Part shown: piece by piece, positions 44,287 through 52,914 of the stretch
How positions within the stretch are numbered: the first letter of the stretch is position 1
How the letters are laid out: each line of letters opens with the position of its first letter
From: Methylotenera sp. G11
GTDB taxonomy: Bacteria > Pseudomonadota > Gammaproteobacteria > Burkholderiales > Methylophilaceae
Length of the DNA: 64,000 nt
Reading direction: 5' to 3'
Assembly: GCF_000799735.1 (NCBI RefSeq)
Contig: NZ_JUHH01000001.1
Location: forward strand, 930,001-994,000
Notes under the pieces: generated by a model
What the model was told of the DNA's origin: nothing
The model's input: the letters and a program-made list of their open reading frames with translations, nothing else
Databases searched by the model: none
Made by a program: the position numbers and the translations under genes

Positions 44287-46092
44287 CTAATGCAGCTCTC
44301 CGTATATTTTCTCAGCCAGCGCCTGGCTGATGCCTTCAACATTGGCGATTTCGTCAATACTAGCACTTTTTACGCCATCTAGCCCGCCAAAGCGAGTCAG
44401 CAGGGCTTTGCGCCGCTTGGCGCCTATGCCTTCTATATCTTCCAGGCTGGAATGCATCCTGGCCTTGCCGCGCTTCGCCCTATGCCCGGTGATGGCAAAA
44501 CGGTGTGATTCATCGCGTATCTGCTGCAACAGATGCAGGCCCTTGTTGTCTTTTTCCAGGTTGATCATTTCACCGGTGTCGGAAAAAATCATGGTTTCCA
44601 GGCCTGGCTTGCGCTCTTCGCCTTTGGCAATGCCTACCAGCAGAATGTCATCGAGGCCGACTTCCGCCATGACCTCCATTGCCACACCGAGCTGGCCTTT
44701 GCCGCCATCAATAAATATCAGGTCAGGGCGCACGCCCTCTCCTGTCGCCACTTTCCTGTAACGCCGGGTCAGCACATCACGCATTGCCGCGTAATCGTCG
44801 CCTGGGGTAATACCGGTGATGTTGTAACGGCGGTATTCGCTATTCTGCATATCGCCGCGGTCAAACACGACACAACTGGCGACAGTCGCCTCACCCATGG
44901 TATGGCTGATATCGAAGCACTCTATACGCTCGGTGCTGTCAGGCAAACGCAGCGCTTCGCGCAGTGCCACAAGTTTCGCAGCCTGGTTCGCCGAAGTTGC
45001 CGCGCGCTGCCCCAGCGCCAGTTCGGCATTGGTCTGTGCCATTTTCAGCCACACGCGCTTATCGCCGACCGGGTTGGTATTGATCTTCACTTTACGCCCG
45101 GCCTGCTCACTCAGCACCTCCTCCAGCACAGCCGTTTCTATTTTGACACCGGTCACGATCAGGGGCGGTGTATTCTGCGCCATGTAATGCTGGCCGATAA
45201 AGGCTTCAACACTGTTTTCCAGCGTTTCGCCATCAGTATTTTTCGGCATATAACTGCGGTCACCCAAATGACGGCCGCCGCGTATCATCACCAGATTAAT
45301 GCAATGCTGCCCCTGCAATTCCGCACAGGCAATCACATCAGCATCGGATACATTAAAGTCGCTTACAAACTGTTTGGCCTGCACCTGGCGCAAAGCCTGT
45401 ATGCGGTCACGGAATAGCGCAGCCTGCTCATACTCCTGGTTAGCTGCCGCTTTATTCATCTGCTCGCCAAGTGCATCCATCACTTCGCTCGTCTTGCCTT
45501 GCAGGAACATGGCAGCCTGATGCACATCATTGCGATAATCTTCACCTGAAATCAACCCTACACACGGAGCGGTACAGCGCTCGATCTGATGCTGCAGGCA
45601 AGGCCGGCTGCGATTGGCGAATACGGTATTCTCGCAGGTACGCAGCTTGAACACTTTCTGCAACAGCTGAATGCTCTCGCGTACCGCTACCGAATTGGGA
45701 AACGGCCCGAAATACTGATTACCCTTGCGCTGCGCACCACGGTGAAATGCCAGCCGCGAGAACTCGTCCCCGGTTAAAGTAATGTAAGGGTAAGACTTAT
45801 CATCACGAAACAGCACGTTATAACGCGGCATCAACCCTTTGATCAGGTTGTTTTCCAGCAGCAAAGCTTCTGCCTCGCTGCGCGTCACCGTGGTTTCTAT
45901 TTTGACAATATTGCTCACCATCATGCGCGTGCGCGGACTAGGCAGGTTTTTATTGAAATACGACGAAACGCGTTTTTTAAGGTCTTTGGCCTTGCCTACA
46001 TAAATCACCTCGTCCACAGCGTTGATCATGCGGTACACGCCTGGCAGGTTGGGCAGGTTTTTCAGGATAGGTTTAGGATCGAACATAGGCAT
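44287..46092 (-). CDS. uvrC: Excinuclease ABC subunit C
   Basis: Makes both incisions around DNA lesions in nucleotide excision repair. The 601-residue protein has the N-terminal GIY-YIG nuclease (about 15-90, GVYRMINAVDEVIYVGKAKD), a Cys-rich region, the UvrB-binding coiled coil (about 200-235), the RNase H-like C-terminal nuclease (about 380-530, with CFDISHTMGEATVAS and FIDGGKGQL) and two helix-hairpin-helix repeats at the end. Length is typical. Its GIY-YIG domain is unrelated in detail to the small proteins at 19460 and 29777. Confidence 0.97.
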   Translation of the reverse strand: MPMFDPKPILKNLPNLPGVYRMINAVDEVIYVGKAKDLKKRVSSYFNKNLPSPRTRMMVSNIVKIETTVTRSEAEALLLENNLIKGLMPRYNVLFRDDKSYPYITLTGDEFSRLAFHRGAQRKGNQYFGPFPNSVAVRESIQLLQKVFKLRTCENTVFANRSRPCLQHQIERCTAPCVGLISGEDYRNDVHQAAMFLQGKTSEVMDALGEQMNKAAANQEYEQAALFRDRIQALRQVQAKQFVSDFNVSDADVIACAELQGQHCINLVMIRGGRHLGDRSYMPKNTDGETLENSVEAFIGQHYMAQNTPPLIVTGVKIETAVLEEVLSEQAGRKVKINTNPVGDKRVWLKMAQTNAELALGQRAATSANQAAKLVALREALRLPDSTERIECFDISHTMGEATVASCVVFDRGDMQNSEYRRYNITGITPGDDYAAMRDVLTRRYRKVATGEGVRPDLIFIDGGKGQLGVAMEVMAEVGLDDILLVGIAKGEERKPGLETMIFSDTGEMINLEKDNKGLHLLQQIRDESHRFAITGHRAKRGKARMHSSLEDIEGIGAKRRKALLTRFGGLDGVKSASIDEIANVEGISQALAEKIYGELH

Positions 46093-46222
46093 ATTCTAAC
46101 AGCCCATGACTTGAATGGATTGCATCAGGAGCAACAAATATTCAGCAGGAAAAAATGCCATCCTTGACATTCCGGAGCTTAAAACTTGCTCATAAACCTC
46201 TCAAGAATGAATTAAATGTTGA

Positions 46223-46255
46223 ACAAAAAAATAGCGCCTATAAATTCATAGGCGC
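46223..46255 (-). terminator. Terminator of the tautomerase gene
   Basis: An 8-bp stem GCGCCTAT (46234-46241) / ATAGGCGC (46248-46255), loop AAATTC; on the minus strand it is followed by TATTTTTTTG, a clear T-run, about 45 bp after the tautomerase stop. Confidence 0.82.
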
Positions 46256-46299
46256 ATTGAGAATATACAGACTTGTTAGACAGTGTTGTATGAAAATTA

Positions 46300-46482
46300 T
46301 CAGGAATCCAGCAACTCCCCCGCAATGGCCCAGTCCTCGTAAGCCACTTCCTCAAACGTGATGTAGGTATAGGATTTTGGCTTGTGCGCTACGCGCTCCA
46401 GCGTTTCGGTAATTTCTTTGGCAATTTGCGCCTTTTGTTCGCGGGTCACTTCACCAGCGAGTTTGATGTTGACGTATGGCAT
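46300..46482 (-). CDS. 4-oxalocrotonate tautomerase family protein
   Basis: A 60-residue protein beginning MPYVNIKLAG, so that Pro becomes the N-terminal catalytic base after Met removal, with the rest of the small tautomerase fold (VTREQKAQIAKEITETL, and Arg/Lys near 10 and 37). Members hexamerise and isomerise enol/keto substrates. No aromatic degradation genes surround it, so its substrate is unknown. It stands alone between uvrC and an unrelated lipoprotein gene and has its own terminator. Confidence 0.85.
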   Translation of the reverse strand: MPYVNIKLAGEVTREQKAQIAKEITETLERVAHKPKSYTYITFEEVAYEDWAIAGELLDS

Positions 46483-46672
46483 GGTTAAGGCTCCTTTAGA
46501 TTGATGTATGCAAGTTAATGTTAATTAATCGTTTTAAAAACTTCAACAAACTATTTAAAACATGAAATATAAATGGAAAATATTCCCACAAATTGGTACA
46601 TTAAGAGTGCAAGAGAATTAACGGAATCCAACCCTATTCATTAACGCTAAATAATTGATAACGAGAAGACTA

Positions 46673-47272
46673 ATGAAATTACATGTCACACTAATGCTAA
46701 TACTTATCACAATCACAGGATGCTCCACTCAGCAAGAAACTAGATTGCAATCAGGCAGTTTTTCCAAGGCAACAGCGGCCTCTGCCTCGGAAATAAAGAA
46801 TAATCGATTTCCAGCTTCTAGCGATGACGATAATGATAAGGCCCAAAAAGAAATTGAAACTAGCCTTAGAGAAACACTTTCATTTTGCCAGCCTCGTTTA
46901 TCTGGTTTTGAGCAAAAATCGGCTGATCAAGCTAAAAAAGCCTATTGGTTATCTATGACAGGCTTAGTTGCTGGTTCTGTTTTTGCTCCAGCCTTGGCAT
47001 CCGCAAATGCCGGAGCAAATGCGTCTTGGATATCAGCCTTAAGTGGCTGGTCCGGAGCCACTAACTTTGCTGGGCAGTCACTGAAAACATCTGGACTTAG
47101 TGGTGCTTCAATTGCGGAAACTAGAAATACGATAATCAAAAATATCAAGGAGCAGATGGTTATTGCAGCAGATGCATCAAAGACCAATGACGAAAGAAAA
47201 TCTGCAATTATGAAAATTCATGCTGAGTGTATTGTGTATGAAGTTGCTGTTCCAAACATTCTCGAGCAATAA
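46673..47272 (+). CDS. Hypothetical lipoprotein
   Basis: A 199-residue protein with a lipoprotein signal peptide (MKLHVTLMLILITITGCSTQ, lipobox ITGC). The mature part has an acidic N-terminal region (SSDDDNDKAQKEIE), a hydrophobic Ala/Gly-rich centre (about 100-140) that might insert in a membrane, and a helical end with two further Cys. The ATG follows GAGAAG. The AT-rich codon choice differs from neighbours, which suggests transfer. I do not recognise the family. Confidence 0.6.
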   Translation: MKLHVTLMLILITITGCSTQQETRLQSGSFSKATAASASEIKNNRFPASSDDDNDKAQKEIETSLRETLSFCQPRLSGFEQKSADQAKKAYWLSMTGLVAGSVFAPALASANAGANASWISALSGWSGATNFAGQSLKTSGLSGASIAETRNTIIKNIKEQMVIAADASKTNDERKSAIMKIHAECIVYEVAVPNILEQ

Positions 47273-47410
47273 GCTCGACCTTGTGTTTTGAATAGCATTC
47301 AAAAGGGTCCGTCTCAATTGGAATGCCGTAAATTAAGCAACCAAAAGAGTCTTACTGGCTATCATTAAATCCATATAAATATATGGTAATAAATACAGAA
47401 CAGTCCTACA

Positions 47411-47719
47411 ATGATAATGTCTGAAATATATGGGAAGACCCAATTTGAATGGGATGTGGAGAAAAACGCACTTAATCAAGAAAAACATGGCGTATCTTTT
47501 GATATTGCACAATATGCTTTTGCAGACCCAAACCGCGTGATTGCTAAAGACATTACCCACAGCAAAACTGAAGAACGCTTTTATTGCTTCGGAGAAGTTG
47601 AAGGTGGAGTTTTGACGGTTCGATTCGCTTATCGCGACTCAGTGATTCGAATTATTGGTGCTGGTTATTGGCGCAAGGGAAAGGTAATTTATGAAAGAGA
47701 AAATAAAATACACGAATGA
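47411..47719 (+). CDS. brnT: BrnT-family toxin (RNase-type)
   Basis: A 102-residue BrnT/DUF497 protein: FEWDVEKNALNQEKHGVSFDIA (about 12-33), FADPNRV, and VRFAYRDSVIRIIGA with the conserved Arg-rich strand. BrnT toxins are ribonucleases of RelE-like fold that block translation, countered by BrnA. The start may be the ATG at 47411 or the one at 47417. The gene overlaps the antitoxin gene by 29 bases. Confidence 0.85.
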   Translation: MIMSEIYGKTQFEWDVEKNALNQEKHGVSFDIAQYAFADPNRVIAKDITHSKTEERFYCFGEVEGGVLTVRFAYRDSVIRIIGAGYWRKGKVIYERENKIHE

Positions 47720-47921
47720 ACCGCTTGGTGAGATAAAGGTAATTAAAGACTTTTTACCCTCACCTGCTGAGCTAGCATTCAACGAAGAAGCCGTAAAAGT
47801 GACTTTAGCATTAAGTAAAAAGAGTGTTGATTTTTTCAAGTCTGAAGCCATTAAAAACCATACCCAATATCAGCGCATGATTCGCAGATTAGTTGATGCA
47901 TATGTTGAATCGCATACCTAG
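47691..47921 (+). CDS. brnA: BrnA-like antitoxin
   Basis: A 76-residue protein whose C-terminal half is a ribbon-helix-helix type DNA-binding domain (VKVTLALSKKSVDFFKSEA, then YQRMIRRLVDAYVESH). It overlaps the toxin gene, the usual toxin-first BrnT-BrnA order, and is expected to neutralise BrnT and repress the promoter before 47411. AT-rich like the two genes before it. Confidence 0.82.
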   Translation: MKEKIKYTNEPLGEIKVIKDFLPSPAELAFNEEAVKVTLALSKKSVDFFKSEAIKNHTQYQRMIRRLVDAYVESHT

Positions 47922-47927
47922 ATTGCG

Positions 47928-48572
47928 CTAACACCCTCCCAACTCCCCCACTATCTCCGCAAAAACCCCATGAAACATCGCCTCAGTCAGCCGCTTGGTT
48001 TGCGTGTTGTAGCGGCTGCAATGGTAGCTATCAAACAGCACCAAACCATTAGGCAGCACATGCCGCGCGGCGTGACCAAATTTGTAATCCTTGAGTTTCA
48101 ATCCGAATGCTTTTAGCACCGCTGTGTGTGCAACATTGCCAAGCGCCAAAACCACACTGCCCTTGGTCATCAAATTAAGCTCTGCGGCAATGAACTGGTT
48201 GCAGGTGGCAATTTCCGCAGGTAGCGGTTTGTTGTCCGGCGGCAGGCATTTCACGGCATTGCTGATGCGGCAGTTTATGAGTTTTAAATCGTCATCCGCC
48301 GACACGGAGATTGGCTTAGTGGCAAAGCCATATTTGTAGAGCGTTTCATACAGCAGCACACCGGCATAATCACCCGTGAACGGGCGTCCGGTCTGGTTGG
48401 CACCGTGCATGCCGGGCGCAAGGCCTACGATGACCAGCCGTGCATTGGCATCACCAAACGCCGGTACCGGCTTGCAGAAGTAGCTCGGGTGTTTGCTTTT
48501 GACTTCATCCAGAAAATTTGCCAGCCGCGGGCATTGGCGGCAATTGATATCAAACACCGGATCAGTGACCAT
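47928..48572 (-). CDS. Family-5 uracil-DNA glycosylase (UdgB)
   Basis: Removes uracil and other deaminated bases from DNA. The 214-residue protein (from the ATG at 48572; a GTG at 48584 would add four residues) has the family-5 motif GLAPGMHGANQTGRPFTGD (about 48-66), CRISNAVKCLPPDNKPLP, and the C-terminal motif SYHCSRYNTQ. Cys pairs near residue 11-14 and in the middle fit the Fe-S cluster of families 4 and 5. It overlaps the end of the CDF transporter gene, so both are cotranscribed. Confidence 0.86.
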   Translation of the reverse strand: MVTDPVFDINCRQCPRLANFLDEVKSKHPSYFCKPVPAFGDANARLVIVGLAPGMHGANQTGRPFTGDYAGVLLYETLYKYGFATKPISVSADDDLKLINCRISNAVKCLPPDNKPLPAEIATCNQFIAAELNLMTKGSVVLALGNVAHTAVLKAFGLKLKDYKFGHAARHVLPNGLVLFDSYHCSRYNTQTKRLTEAMFHGVFAEIVGELGGC

Positions 48573-49260
48573 GCGGGCAACCACTGCCTTGCGGCAACTT
48601 ATTATCTGCGCGTAATGTTTTTACAATGTCGCGGATTAAATTCAGGGTAAACACCAGCAGCAGTATGGAAATCAGCAGCGATAAGATCGGGTCGATCAGC
48701 ATCCAGCCGGTAAAATAAATAATCACTCCGGCTGCAACGGCGGCGATTGAACCGAGTAGGTCGCCGATCACATGCAGATATGCCGCACGGTTATTCAGGC
48801 TCTCCCCATGATGTTCAGCCTGATGGTGCAGCTGCTTGGCAACGATCAGATTGACGATCAGCCCCAGCGTCGCGATGATCGTGAGCCCCAGCCCCCGCAC
48901 CTGATGCGGATTCTGAAAGCGATCTATCGCCTCTACCACCACATAAACAATCACCAGCAGCATGGTCACGGCGTTAAAGATAGAAACCGCCAGTTCTGCG
49001 TAGCTCACGCCGGACTGATGGCGTGCAACCTGCGGCTTTCTCGCCATCGTACTTGCCATCCACGCCAGCCCAAGCGCAGCTACATCCGAGAACATATGCC
49101 CGGCATCGCTCAGCAAAGCCAGCGAGCCGGTATACCAGCTACCCACCGCTTCAACAATTGCAAAAATAAAAATCAGGGCAAATGGAATAAAGTAATGATC
49201 GTGGTCATCGTGTGGAGGCGCATGGGTGTGATGGTCGTGACCGTGGCTGTGCTTTGACAT
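48562..49260 (-). CDS. Cation diffusion facilitator, short form
   Basis: A 232-residue CDF-family metal exporter (CzcD/ZitB-like). His-rich N-terminus, six membrane helices (about 23-222) and both metal-site motifs: SDAGHMFSD (about 51-59) and HVIGDLLGS (about 160-168). The usual cytoplasmic C-terminal domain of about 80 residues is missing; the protein ends soon after helix six with GCPHGH. The stop lies inside the start region of the uracil glycosylase gene. Zinc is the probable substrate, by family. Confidence 0.85.
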   Translation of the reverse strand: MSKHSHGHDHHTHAPPHDDHDHYFIPFALIFIFAIVEAVGSWYTGSLALLSDAGHMFSDVAALGLAWMASTMARKPQVARHQSGVSYAELAVSIFNAVTMLLVIVYVVVEAIDRFQNPHQVRGLGLTIIATLGLIVNLIVAKQLHHQAEHHGESLNNRAAYLHVIGDLLGSIAAVAAGVIIYFTGWMLIDPILSLLISILLLVFTLNLIRDIVKTLRADNKLPQGSGCPHGH

Positions 49261-49433
49261 ATATCGAATATCTTAAATAGTAATTTACAGATGAAATGCT
49301 AACTGAAAATGCGGCGCTTTAGGGTGTTTAAGTTTGTTTTTAAGAACCATTTATTCAAGCCAATGGTGGATTAGTCAAAATTCAAAAACCATTAAAAGCT
49401 ATAATACTGAAACTTTATTTCTAGCCTTATCCC

Positions 49434-50276
49434 ATGTTAAGTTACCGACACGCCTTTCACGCAGGCAACCACGCCGACGTTCTTAAACACTACGTACTCG
49501 GGCTGGTACTTGCCTATACCGTACAGAAAGAAAAACCCTACTGGTATATCGATACACACGCCGGCGCCGGCATGTACAGCCTGCGCGAAGGCTATGCCAC
49601 ACATAACGCAGAGTTTGAAGATGGCATACTCAAACTGATTAACGCAAAAAACCTGCCCAAACCGCTTGCCGATTATGTAGCGCAGGTCCAGTCATTCAAT
49701 ACCGGCAATCTGGCGCTTTACCCCGGCTCGCCATCCATTGCGGAATTATATCTGCGTGCCGATGACAGAATGCGCCTGTTCGAGCTGCACCCTAATGATT
49801 ACAAGATCCTTGACGAAAACTTCCGCAGTTTCGGCAAACAGGTAAAAATAGAAATGCAGAACGGCTTTGCCGGCATTAAATCCTGTTTACCGCCACCGCC
49901 GCGCCGCGCGGTCGTGCTGATTGACCCGCCGTACGAAGACAAGCAGGATTACACGCATGTCGTCGACATGATCAAAGACAGCCTGCGGCGCTTCCCTACC
50001 GGCACTTATATCATATGGTACCCGATATTGCAGCGCGGGGAACCTGAAGAGATGGTCGACAGTCTCAAAGCTCTGAATGTGCCTGACTGGCTGCATGTTT
50101 CCATGTCCATACACGCGCCTTCTGCCGAAGGCTTCGGCATGCATGGCAGCGGCCTGTTCATCATCAATCCGCCATGGACACTGCCCAGCACGCTCAATGA
50201 AACCATGGCGCCGCTGACCGAACTGCTGGCACTGGATGAAACTGCGCATTTCACACTGGAAAGCCATATCAGTTAA
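49434..50276 (+). CDS. rlmJ: 23S rRNA (adenine2030-N6)-methyltransferase
   Basis: A 280-residue SAM-dependent methyltransferase that modifies A2030 of 23S rRNA. It starts with the family sequence MLSYRHAFHAGNHADVLKH, has the SAM loop DTHAGAGMYSL (about 42-52) and the catalytic N6-methylase motif LIDPPYE (about 162-168). Length matches the E. coli enzyme. It stands alone on the plus strand. Confidence 0.93.
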   Translation: MLSYRHAFHAGNHADVLKHYVLGLVLAYTVQKEKPYWYIDTHAGAGMYSLREGYATHNAEFEDGILKLINAKNLPKPLADYVAQVQSFNTGNLALYPGSPSIAELYLRADDRMRLFELHPNDYKILDENFRSFGKQVKIEMQNGFAGIKSCLPPPPRRAVVLIDPPYEDKQDYTHVVDMIKDSLRRFPTGTYIIWYPILQRGEPEEMVDSLKALNVPDWLHVSMSIHAPSAEGFGMHGSGLFIINPPWTLPSTLNETMAPLTELLALDETAHFTLESHIS

Positions 50277-50345
50277 ATAATAATTTAATGATGTGCTGAT
50301 ACAATAAATACCGATTTAAAAACAACCTTAAGGATTTTGATTAAT

Positions 50346-50888
50346 ATGCAAGACAAGAAAACCCCATCAGCAACTGCCTACAAACAAAGCAGCGTGATGA
50401 CTAACATCCTGTTTGGCAGCCGCTGGCTGCAATTGCCGCTTTATTTAGGCCTGATCATTGCGCAGGCTGTTTATGTATTTTTCTTTGGGGTTGAGCTGGT
50501 TCACCTGGTTGCAAAAGCAAACCACCTGGTTGAAGCCGACATCATGCTGATCGTACTGGGCCTGATTGACGTGGTGATGATCTCGAACCTGCTGATCATG
50601 GTGATTGTGGGCGGTTATGAAACCTTTGTTTCGCGCCTCAATCTTGCAGGCCATCCGGATGAACCCGATTGGCTCTCACATGTAAACGCCAACCTGCTCA
50701 AGGTCAAACTGGCAACTGCAATTATCGGCATTTCATCCATCCACCTGCTGAAAACCTTTATCAACGCAGAAAACCTGACTGACAAAGTGCTGATCTGGCA
50801 GACAATCATCCACATGACTTTCGTATTTTCAGCCGTTGCAATTGCCTATATCGACAAGCTGATGTCGCACAACAACGAGCAGCACTAA
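50346..50888 (+). CDS. YqhA/UPF0114-family membrane protein
   Basis: A 180-residue protein with three or four transmembrane helices (about 28-50, 70-92, 123-142 and 152-172) of the UPF0114 type, recognised by FGSRWLQLPLYLGLI, MISNLLIMVIVGGYE and FVSRLN. Function is not known. The ATG at 50346 is chosen over a TTG nine bases upstream; AAGGA lies upstream of both. Confidence 0.8.
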   Translation: MQDKKTPSATAYKQSSVMTNILFGSRWLQLPLYLGLIIAQAVYVFFFGVELVHLVAKANHLVEADIMLIVLGLIDVVMISNLLIMVIVGGYETFVSRLNLAGHPDEPDWLSHVNANLLKVKLATAIIGISSIHLLKTFINAENLTDKVLIWQTIIHMTFVFSAVAIAYIDKLMSHNNEQH

Positions 50889-50894
50889 ACCTGC

Positions 50895-52007
50895 TTAATA
50901 AACCTGGGTCACCGAATCCGGTGCCACCTGTACATGCTCGACCGAGAACGAATACACCGCAATGGTTTTTTCGTTCTCGGTTTCAACACTCACCCGCCAG
51001 TCGCCTTCTGCAAGATTGCTCTTATAGGTATAACCGCGGAAGCCGCCATAACGGCCGCCAGCCAGGCTGAACCCGGCCTTGGATTGCGTTGTCCAGCCTG
51101 ACTTTTTATCGTAATGCTGCCAGCGATGTATCAACCTGGTTTGCAAGCCTGGGGGAGCAAAAACAGATGAGAAACAGTACACGCGCTGACCTGGCACCAG
51201 CTCAAGATCATCACTGCTTTTACGCCAGAATACCCACCACGGCGATGCCTGCTGCCTGAGCAGGTAATTGCCATTCACTTTGTTCAACTCATAAGCCACA
51301 GCGATATCCCGTTTGACAAGCGGCACCGGGGGAATCATATCCACGGCATACGCAAACATCAGCAATGCGGCGATAATACCCACGGGCTTGATGCTGCCGT
51401 AGTGCTGCGGCGTTTTGCTGTACAGCCAGCAGGCCAGGCCTGCCCCCAATAAAGTGCTCAAATAAAACCAGATGGCATGGATACTGCCCAACATGAATGG
51501 CAGTACAAAATTAAACAGCAGCATGGCGCACAAGCCGAACATCGCCCAACTCAAGGTGAAGCGCTTGTACTCACTCTCAAGAAACTCGTTGGCTACAAGC
51601 AGAATCCCCAGCACGAACGACATCAGCCATGCCAGCCAATGGCTGGAGCTTTTGAAATACAGAATGAACAGCGCGCTGAATAGACTGCCGAACAGGAACT
51701 GCAGCAGGAAATAAGGCAGCCTGGGCGTATGCAGTTTATTTAACAGCAGCAGCACTTTGGCCTGCGGCTTGTCTTCAGCATCGGCCGCATCATCTACCGG
51801 CCTGCCGATGATATAGAGGATAGCCGCCGCAACGAACAGGTAGGCAGTAAAAATCGCCAGGTCTGAAGCCATCACATTGCGGCCGATAGTCAGTGCATCC
51901 CATATAAAACCGGCAAAAAAGAAAATAACAGGAAAGTAATCGGCAAGCCTGCGTGCATGATGCGTGATGGTCTGCAGCCAGGGTTGTTGCGGCAACTGAA
52001 AAATCAT
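50895..52007 (-). CDS. Membrane protein with C-terminal DUF2914 domain
   Basis: A 370-residue protein with about eight hydrophobic helices in the first 235 residues and a soluble C-terminal DUF2914 domain (about 265-365; RVYCFSSV, THR-like LIHRWQHYDKKSGW, GDWRVSVETEN). The domain is thought to be an extracytoplasmic beta structure with no known activity. It converges with the YqhA-like gene, 6 bp away. A mini-element lies upstream. Confidence 0.75.
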   Translation of the reverse strand: MIFQLPQQPWLQTITHHARRLADYFPVIFFFAGFIWDALTIGRNVMASDLAIFTAYLFVAAAILYIIGRPVDDAADAEDKPQAKVLLLLNKLHTPRLPYFLLQFLFGSLFSALFILYFKSSSHWLAWLMSFVLGILLVANEFLESEYKRFTLSWAMFGLCAMLLFNFVLPFMLGSIHAIWFYLSTLLGAGLACWLYSKTPQHYGSIKPVGIIAALLMFAYAVDMIPPVPLVKRDIAVAYELNKVNGNYLLRQQASPWWVFWRKSSDDLELVPGQRVYCFSSVFAPPGLQTRLIHRWQHYDKKSGWTTQSKAGFSLAGGRYGGFRGYTYKSNLAEGDWRVSVETENEKTIAVYSFSVEHVQVAPDSVTQVY

Positions 52008-52074
52008 TGGATAAAATTACCCGAAAAATTTATAGATTAAAATCTTTACATGAAACAGACAATTCATTGAACGC

Positions 52075-52180
52075 GTCATTCCGGCGTAGGCCGGAATCCA
52101 GGCGGAAATAAACATCAAAGCATTCAGCTTCAATCACTTACATTCAAACCTGACTGGATTCCCGCCTGCGCGGGAATGAC
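52075..52180. mobile_element. Mini-element C, 106 bp, ends like the GIY-YIG elements, no gene
   Basis: The left end 52075-52101 and right end 52154-52180 are 27-base inverted repeats of the same design as elements A and B (outer GTCATTCC, GC dyad core, inner GGAATCCAG), imperfect to each other in the core. Only 52 bp lie between them, with no coding potential. It looks like a non-autonomous derivative, the equivalent of a MITE. Confidence 0.75.
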
Positions 52181-52253
52181 GAAATCAAGAACAATTTATA
52201 AAAATTTCACTACTGAATAAATTGATAGAAGCGAATCAATTTATAGAAGTGCC

Positions 52254-52676
52254 CTATATAAAATGGCCGGCTACATAACCGATCACAATACCGGTGATTA
52301 GTGCCACCGTCAGCCCGCGATAGGTCAGCACATCCTTGGAATAACCACGCTTGATAGCCACATAAGAAACCAGATAACCAATTGCGTTCAGCAACCAGAT
52401 AAAGGACAGGCTCAGCACTTTCACGATCAGCGGGCCAATGAACGGCACCAGGCCGATCACGCCGATAATCCACACCAGCACGTGGGAAGCCACGCCCACC
52501 AGCAAAACACCGGCTGTAACCGCCTTGGCATGCCAGTTAAAGTGCCAGGCCAGAAAAACAAACACCAGCAACAGAATGCTTAACGGCAGCATCACCTTCC
52601 ACGCGCCGTGCCTGGGCGGCTTGGTCATCTCTTTGGGGTCGAAAATCTCGGGGACTTCAGGCAGGTGCAGGGTCAT
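52254..52676 (-). CDS. Small membrane protein of unknown function
   Basis: A 140-residue protein with a Pro-rich cytoplasmic N-terminus (MTLHLPEVPEIFDP), and four hydrophobic segments (about 33-48, 53-73, 75-100 and 119-137). No family recognised. The ATG at 52676 is chosen because the upstream alternative is a TTG. The gene is bracketed by mini-elements C and D, 74 bp after its stop and 22 bp before its start. Confidence 0.55.
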   Translation of the reverse strand: MTLHLPEVPEIFDPKEMTKPPRHGAWKVMLPLSILLLVFVFLAWHFNWHAKAVTAGVLLVGVASHVLVWIIGVIGLVPFIGPLIVKVLSLSFIWLLNAIGYLVSYVAIKRGYSKDVLTYRGLTVALITGIVIGYVAGHFI

Positions 52677-52697
52677 ATAGCTGAATTCCAAATTAAC

Positions 52698-52808
52698 GTC
52701 ATACCAGCGTAGGCTGATATCCAGTCAAAGCGGCGTTCATGAATCATTGACAATTTCCACACAGCTTGGCATTTACCTAATCTGGATTCCCGCCTGCGCG
52801 GGAATGAC
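52698..52808. mobile_element. Mini-element D, 111 bp, ends like the GIY-YIG elements, no gene
   Basis: Left end 52698-52724 (outer GTCATACC, a more degenerate copy) and right end 52782-52808 (identical over 27 bases to the right end of mini-element C) in inverse orientation, with 57 bp between. No gene inside. Together with mini-element C it flanks the membrane protein gene. Confidence 0.72.
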
Positions 52809-52865
52809 GACAGTTGTTATTGCAATTTTCACTGATAAAAGTACTGTCATTATTACTATATCAGC

Positions 52866-52905
52866 TATCAATTCAGCCTGAACTTCAAATCAGGCTGAAT
52901 TGATA
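52866..52905 (-). terminator. Hairpin after acnB
   Basis: A perfect 16-bp stem TATCAATTCAGCCTGA (52866-52881) / TCAGGCTGAATTGATA (52890-52905) with an 8-base loop, 10 bp after the acnB stop. There is no T-run, so it may stabilise the 3' end rather than terminate. Confidence 0.6.
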
Positions 52906-52914
52906 AATCATTAA

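Noticed and set aside
45960-46080. GIY-YIG domain of uvrC as a third member of the mobile family
   Set aside because: The domain is the normal N-terminal part of a full-length UvrC and has no flanking inverted repeats.
46655-46672. TTG start six codons upstream of the orphan lipoprotein
   Set aside because: The ATG at 46673 has a better-placed ribosome site and starts directly at the signal peptide.
52866-52905. Another mobile-element palindrome after acnB
   Set aside because: The 16-bp stem has a different sequence (TTCAGCCTGA) and lacks the GTCATTC/ATCCAG signature; it is better read as an acnB 3' hairpin.
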